The notes under the pieces: generated by a model | Told to the model about the DNA's origin: nothing | Seen by the model: only the letters and a program-made list of their open reading frames with translations | Databases searched by the model: none | Shown here: piece by piece, positions 61,069 through 64,000 of the stretch | Numbering within the stretch: position 1 is the stretch's first letter | Layout: each line of letters opens with the position of its first letter | DNA from: Paramecium pentaurelia | Lineage: Eukaryota; Ciliophora; Oligohymenophorea; Peniculida; Parameciidae | Direction: 5' to 3' | NCBI GenBank assembly: GCA_905183005.1 | Contig: CAJJDO010000063.1 | Span: 80,098 to 144,097 of the forward strand | Length of the DNA: 64,000 nt | Position numbers and translations under genes: made by a program

Positions 61069-63196
61069 GTTACTATTATTAATATTATTATTGTTATTAC
61101 AATTTTAGATATTATTGTAATTATTCTTATTCATATTATTGTTATTTTTATTGTTATTGTTGCTGTTATTATTAGTATTAGTATTCTTATTGTTGTATTT
61201 ATTATTATTATTCTAAATTTTATTGCTATTATTAAATTGGTTAAATTTTAGTTATTTATTAATTTTCTAAATTTTTAATCCAAGAAGTATTATCTTTCTC
61301 CTAAAATAGTTCCTCTTCAATATGATTTTAAGATTATTTAGCAGATCTTTTTGAATTTTAGCTCATTCTTTCACTACTATCTTCTTTTTCAAACCAAAGA
61401 CCAAATTATTCTTTTTAACTTTATACTTATGGTGGTTAAATGACATAATTTTTACCCTACATTGAATTAGATTTATGAGATGAAATCGAATTGTTTAAGT
61501 TTTACACCTAGATTTGGGCAGGCTAATTTTTAGGAGTTTATCCATCAGATGATTAGCTTTTATTGACTATTGAAATATCCTGTTGTACTGGAAAATTTGG
61601 TTGATCTTCTCGAAATTATGAGAAGAAATTATCTTAATGTAATGATGTTTATGATTATTATTAGGAGGTTGATTAATAAAAGTTAATTTATGAAGGTTAT
61701 GTTTATTTTTAAAATGGAAATTATTAGTTTTTAGGACTTTCTTTAGGATTTTCTTAAAAGCTTTCTATAGGAATTTCTTTTTTATTGAATTAATTTGATT
61801 ATTTTAGATTTTATTGGGGCTCAAAATCTTTAAAGAATTCAATAACAGCTGGGTTGAAAGTTTCTTATTTATTGACTTATTATATTTCTTTAGACATATC
61901 TCCTATAATTTGATTAGGAAATATTACTTCCTAATTAATCATTTTAAAATTGTTATCTTGTTCCCAAGGTAATTCTGAATCATCTCCATGAATTTCAACT
62001 TTAGAATTTATTATATTATTATCTTATTGAATTTATTTATTTAAATCAAAATCAAAATTAAATTCTTGTTTTTTTTAAATAACTTCTTCAAATTGAATAG
62101 GAGAATAACTTAGTTTTTATTAAACTTATTCTTATTATTGTTTAACAATAACAGGATTGTCTAATAGTTCTGGTTAAAACGTTTGTTTATTTATAATTTA
62201 AGAGGAAATGGAGGGTATAGGGATATCAACACTAAAAAATTTATCAGAATTTGTAGCTTCCGGTTATTCAAAAATATTTTTTTGAATTTGATCATCATTA
62301 ATTTTATGGAAATTTAAATTATAACTGTTGTCTATTAAATATGGTTAAGTTTGAGTATTTAAATGGTTTATATCTTAAAAAGTAGGATTTTGATGTAATT
62401 GACTTATTTAATTATTTTATGTTGTTGTTGGTTATAATAGAGTTGTATTAGGATCTTGAACTTTAAAGGCAATTTGTTAATACATTGGGAGTGAAGTAGT
62501 TTAATTTTAATTGTTTTAAATTCCTTGAGTTTAAAATTGATTAAATGAGAAAGCCATATCTGAACTTATTGGAATAGAGGGAGAAATACCATTTAAAAAG
62601 GGATAGTTCTAATTATCTGGTTAAATTTCTGGAGCTTTTAATATCATTTATCTTTCCAAAGGATCAGTAGGCAATTATTCAGGAGTTATATGATCATATT
62701 TTTCAGCTGGGTTGATATTTTAAAATTATTGACTTGATGAAGAAGCGTTTTAAGAATTTTTAACATCCATTAGATCATCAAAATCATTCATATCTCTTGA
62801 TTACTTTCTAACAGGTTATTCAACATACCCAAAATATTTTTGCTATTCTCTGTATGAATCTAATCCAGCTTCTTCACTATTAGGAGTTTAACTATCGCCT
62901 TATTCAGGAAAGTCATCAAAATCACATATTTTAGAATTTTATTAAGATGTTTCTTGTTATTATGTTTATCCCAATTAAGGAAAAAAATCTTCAATTGGAC
63001 CTTTATCTTTAGAATCATTTTGATTTTCAATATAGAATTATTTAAAAGCATTTGAATATGCATTGCTTTTAGGTGTAATACTCTTTTCATCAAAAGGAAT
63101 GGTCTTCCTATCTTCAGCAGTTTTGAATTAATCTTAATGTTTTGATGTATCAGGAGTATAAAATTGATGATTAGAGACGTTAGAGATTTATGACAT
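58546..63196 (-). CDS. Giant Gln-rich disordered protein with C-terminal globular domain
   Basis: 1541 residues with a single 25-nt intron; the frame is exact over 4.6 kb. Residues 1-640 are disordered, rich in Gln, Asn, Ser, Pro and acidic short motifs (DFDDFPEQGD, DMNDFDDLMDV). Then a polyglutamine tract of about 230 residues written mostly as TAA, about 350 residues with coiled-coil segments (ESKVIQPFLKIQ, LVQGYGKKLDQITDML), and about 290 C-terminal residues of beta-rich structure (LLDTYELIVTLTSEKY, LNPGDIIRQEIKFLYY, PANKFFFYEFITCEE). The C-terminus resembles an adaptin appendage (immunoglobulin-like plus platform subdomain), but weakly. Such layouts suit membrane-traffic or condensate scaffolds; function is inference. 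Confidence 0.75.
60535..61250 (-). repeat. TAA/CAA/TAG triplet tract coding for polyglutamine
   Basis: About 700 bp of TTA/TTG/CTA triplets on the + strand. On the minus strand, in the frame that continues the flanking gene on both sides, it reads almost only Gln codons (TAA, TAG, CAA, CAG) with scattered Leu, Ile, Tyr, Glu and Lys and one KEKEKYEYE patch. The poly-Ile reading (+ strand) and the poly-Asn reading (- strand) of the same DNA have no continuation outside it. Confidence 0.85.
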
Positions 63197-63238
63197 TTGT
63201 TTAAAAAAAATATTTAATTAACTATATAAAATAGTTAT

Positions 63239-64000
63239 TCATTAATCTTTCTTGTTTTTCTTGAGTGTCTAATATCTTAGTTCATTATCTTCAACCTAAT
63301 CGTTGTAAAAAGTAAATGATTATTTTCTACTCCTTTATCCTTCATTCTCTTATTATTATTGTTATTTTTACTCCAACATTTCTGATTCTTATGCTTTTTC
63401 ATCTTTCTTTGGTACATCTATCAAATCAGATAAGCTCAATTTCCTATTATTTATATACTTTTAATTTCTTGCCCTAGTCCTAAAAAGAGAATATATACAT
63501 TATAAAGTGAAAAAATGATTCATCATTTCCAGGTCTAGATTCTTCATTTAATTAATAATTAATCTTCTATAATTATTATTGTTCTGGTTGAGTTTATTAA
63601 GACTACTATTATTTTAAGGATTGCTGTTATTCAAATTGATTAACTTCAGCAATGGATTAATAAGCATTTTAAATTTATTGAATAGCTATAATCTGATCTT
63701 TTTCTTTATGCAATTCAAAAATTTCTTTAATTAATTCTTCAGGGTAATTTCGATCAACAATATCTTGTATTTTCTTTTGCAGTTTATTTTTTTATTATTG
63801 ATATTTGGTGACTTGATCCTTTGCATTTTAGTGATAACACGAATCAGGTAGATTTAAATCTAAAATACCCTGTTGTAATTGCATTTTAACTTATTATTAT
63901 TATTATTGCAGTTATATCTAATTTGACTCAATTTACATTGAATCTAAGTTTCCTTATATATCATCTTCAGAAATATCTAAATATAATATATTTGTATTAC
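63239..64000 (-). CDS. Gln-rich coiled-coil protein, N-terminus beyond the window
   Basis: Partial. The window's right end (63977-64000) has the look of a complete 24-nt intron, GTAAT...TTTAG on the minus strand. The exon then reads SEDDIQGNLDSM, a short Gln run written TAA, LQQGILDLNLPDSCYHQN, coiled coil (NKLQKKIQDIVDRNYPEEL, EIFELHKEKDQIIAIQ) and a basic/acidic C-terminus (RKLSLSDLIDVPKKDE, RYQTLKKNKKDQ). A 19-nt intron at 63480-63498 is needed to reach the end. Its stop is 42 bp upstream of the giant gene's start on the same strand. Function unknown. Confidence 0.65.

Noticed and set aside
60481..61251. 256-residue poly-Ile ORF (+) and 108-residue poly-Asn ORF (-)
   Set aside because: Both are other-frame readings of the TAA polyglutamine tract of the giant minus-strand gene; neither continues beyond the repeat.
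1..64000. tRNA or rRNA genes
   Set aside because: No cloverleaf-like GC-rich segment with a GTTCGAATC-type T arm was noticed on either strand; a tRNA scan would be decisive.

Overview
The window reads as macronuclear DNA of a ciliate, most likely a Paramecium species. Recognisable proteins (NudC, phospholipase D, major vault protein, Mn superoxide dismutase, a front-end desaturase) translate end to end only if TAA and TAG mean glutamine and TGA is the sole stop. Genes are cut by very small GT...AG introns, mostly 19-37 nt, which fits Paramecium better than Tetrahymena. The DNA is very AT-rich and packed on both strands, with gaps sometimes of only 23-45 bp. ORF calls made with the standard code are therefore nearly all fragments or shadows; the coordinates here come from retranslation with the ciliate code and from placing introns so that frames join. 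For most models the coding length is an exact multiple of three once the introns are removed.

Layout. 1-9.5 kb: a WD40 protein (cut by the left edge), NudC, a membrane RING-H2 ubiquitin ligase of the Tul1 type, a coiled-coil protein, and a secreted protein with a bacterial-type tlde1 (DUF2778, L,D-transpeptidase-like) domain next to a decayed tandem copy. 9.5-16.3 kb: an LC8-like protein, a CaMKK/LKB1-like kinase, a perfect 1103-bp duplication on either side of a single N (probably an assembly artefact), a kinase-like protein without catalytic motifs, and two proteins with mitochondrial-type leaders. 16.5-26 kb: a PX-PH phospholipase D, a nucleotidyl cyclase with an N-terminal voltage-sensor-like domain, and an acylated MORN protein. 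27.4-30.1 kb: full-length major vault protein. 30.5-44.8 kb: a small basic H1-like protein, a coiled-coil protein with an N-terminal C2-like region, mitochondrial Mn-SOD, a large EF-hand repeat protein and coiled-coil proteins. 44.8-47.1 kb is gene-poor. 47.1-53.2 kb: a ubiquitin-like repeat protein with polyglutamine, a NEK kinase, a TPH-domain (MNS1-like) ciliary protein and a pseudokinase. 54.7-64 kb: a laforin-like glucan phosphatase, a cytochrome b5 desaturase, a 1541-residue Gln-rich protein whose polyglutamine tract is written mainly in TAA codons, and a gene cut by the right edge.

How the genes work together. There are no operons; neighbours are mostly unrelated. Themes are cilia and cytoskeleton (NEK, TPH, MORN, EF-hand and coiled-coil proteins, LC8, NudC), lipid and glucan metabolism (PLD, desaturase, laforin-like phosphatase) and signalling (cyclase, kinases, pseudokinases). 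The most unusual items are the tlde1 protein with its pseudogene, the voltage-sensor cyclase, and the stop-codon-encoded polyglutamine tracts. No tRNA, rRNA, CRISPR array or intact transposon was recognised.
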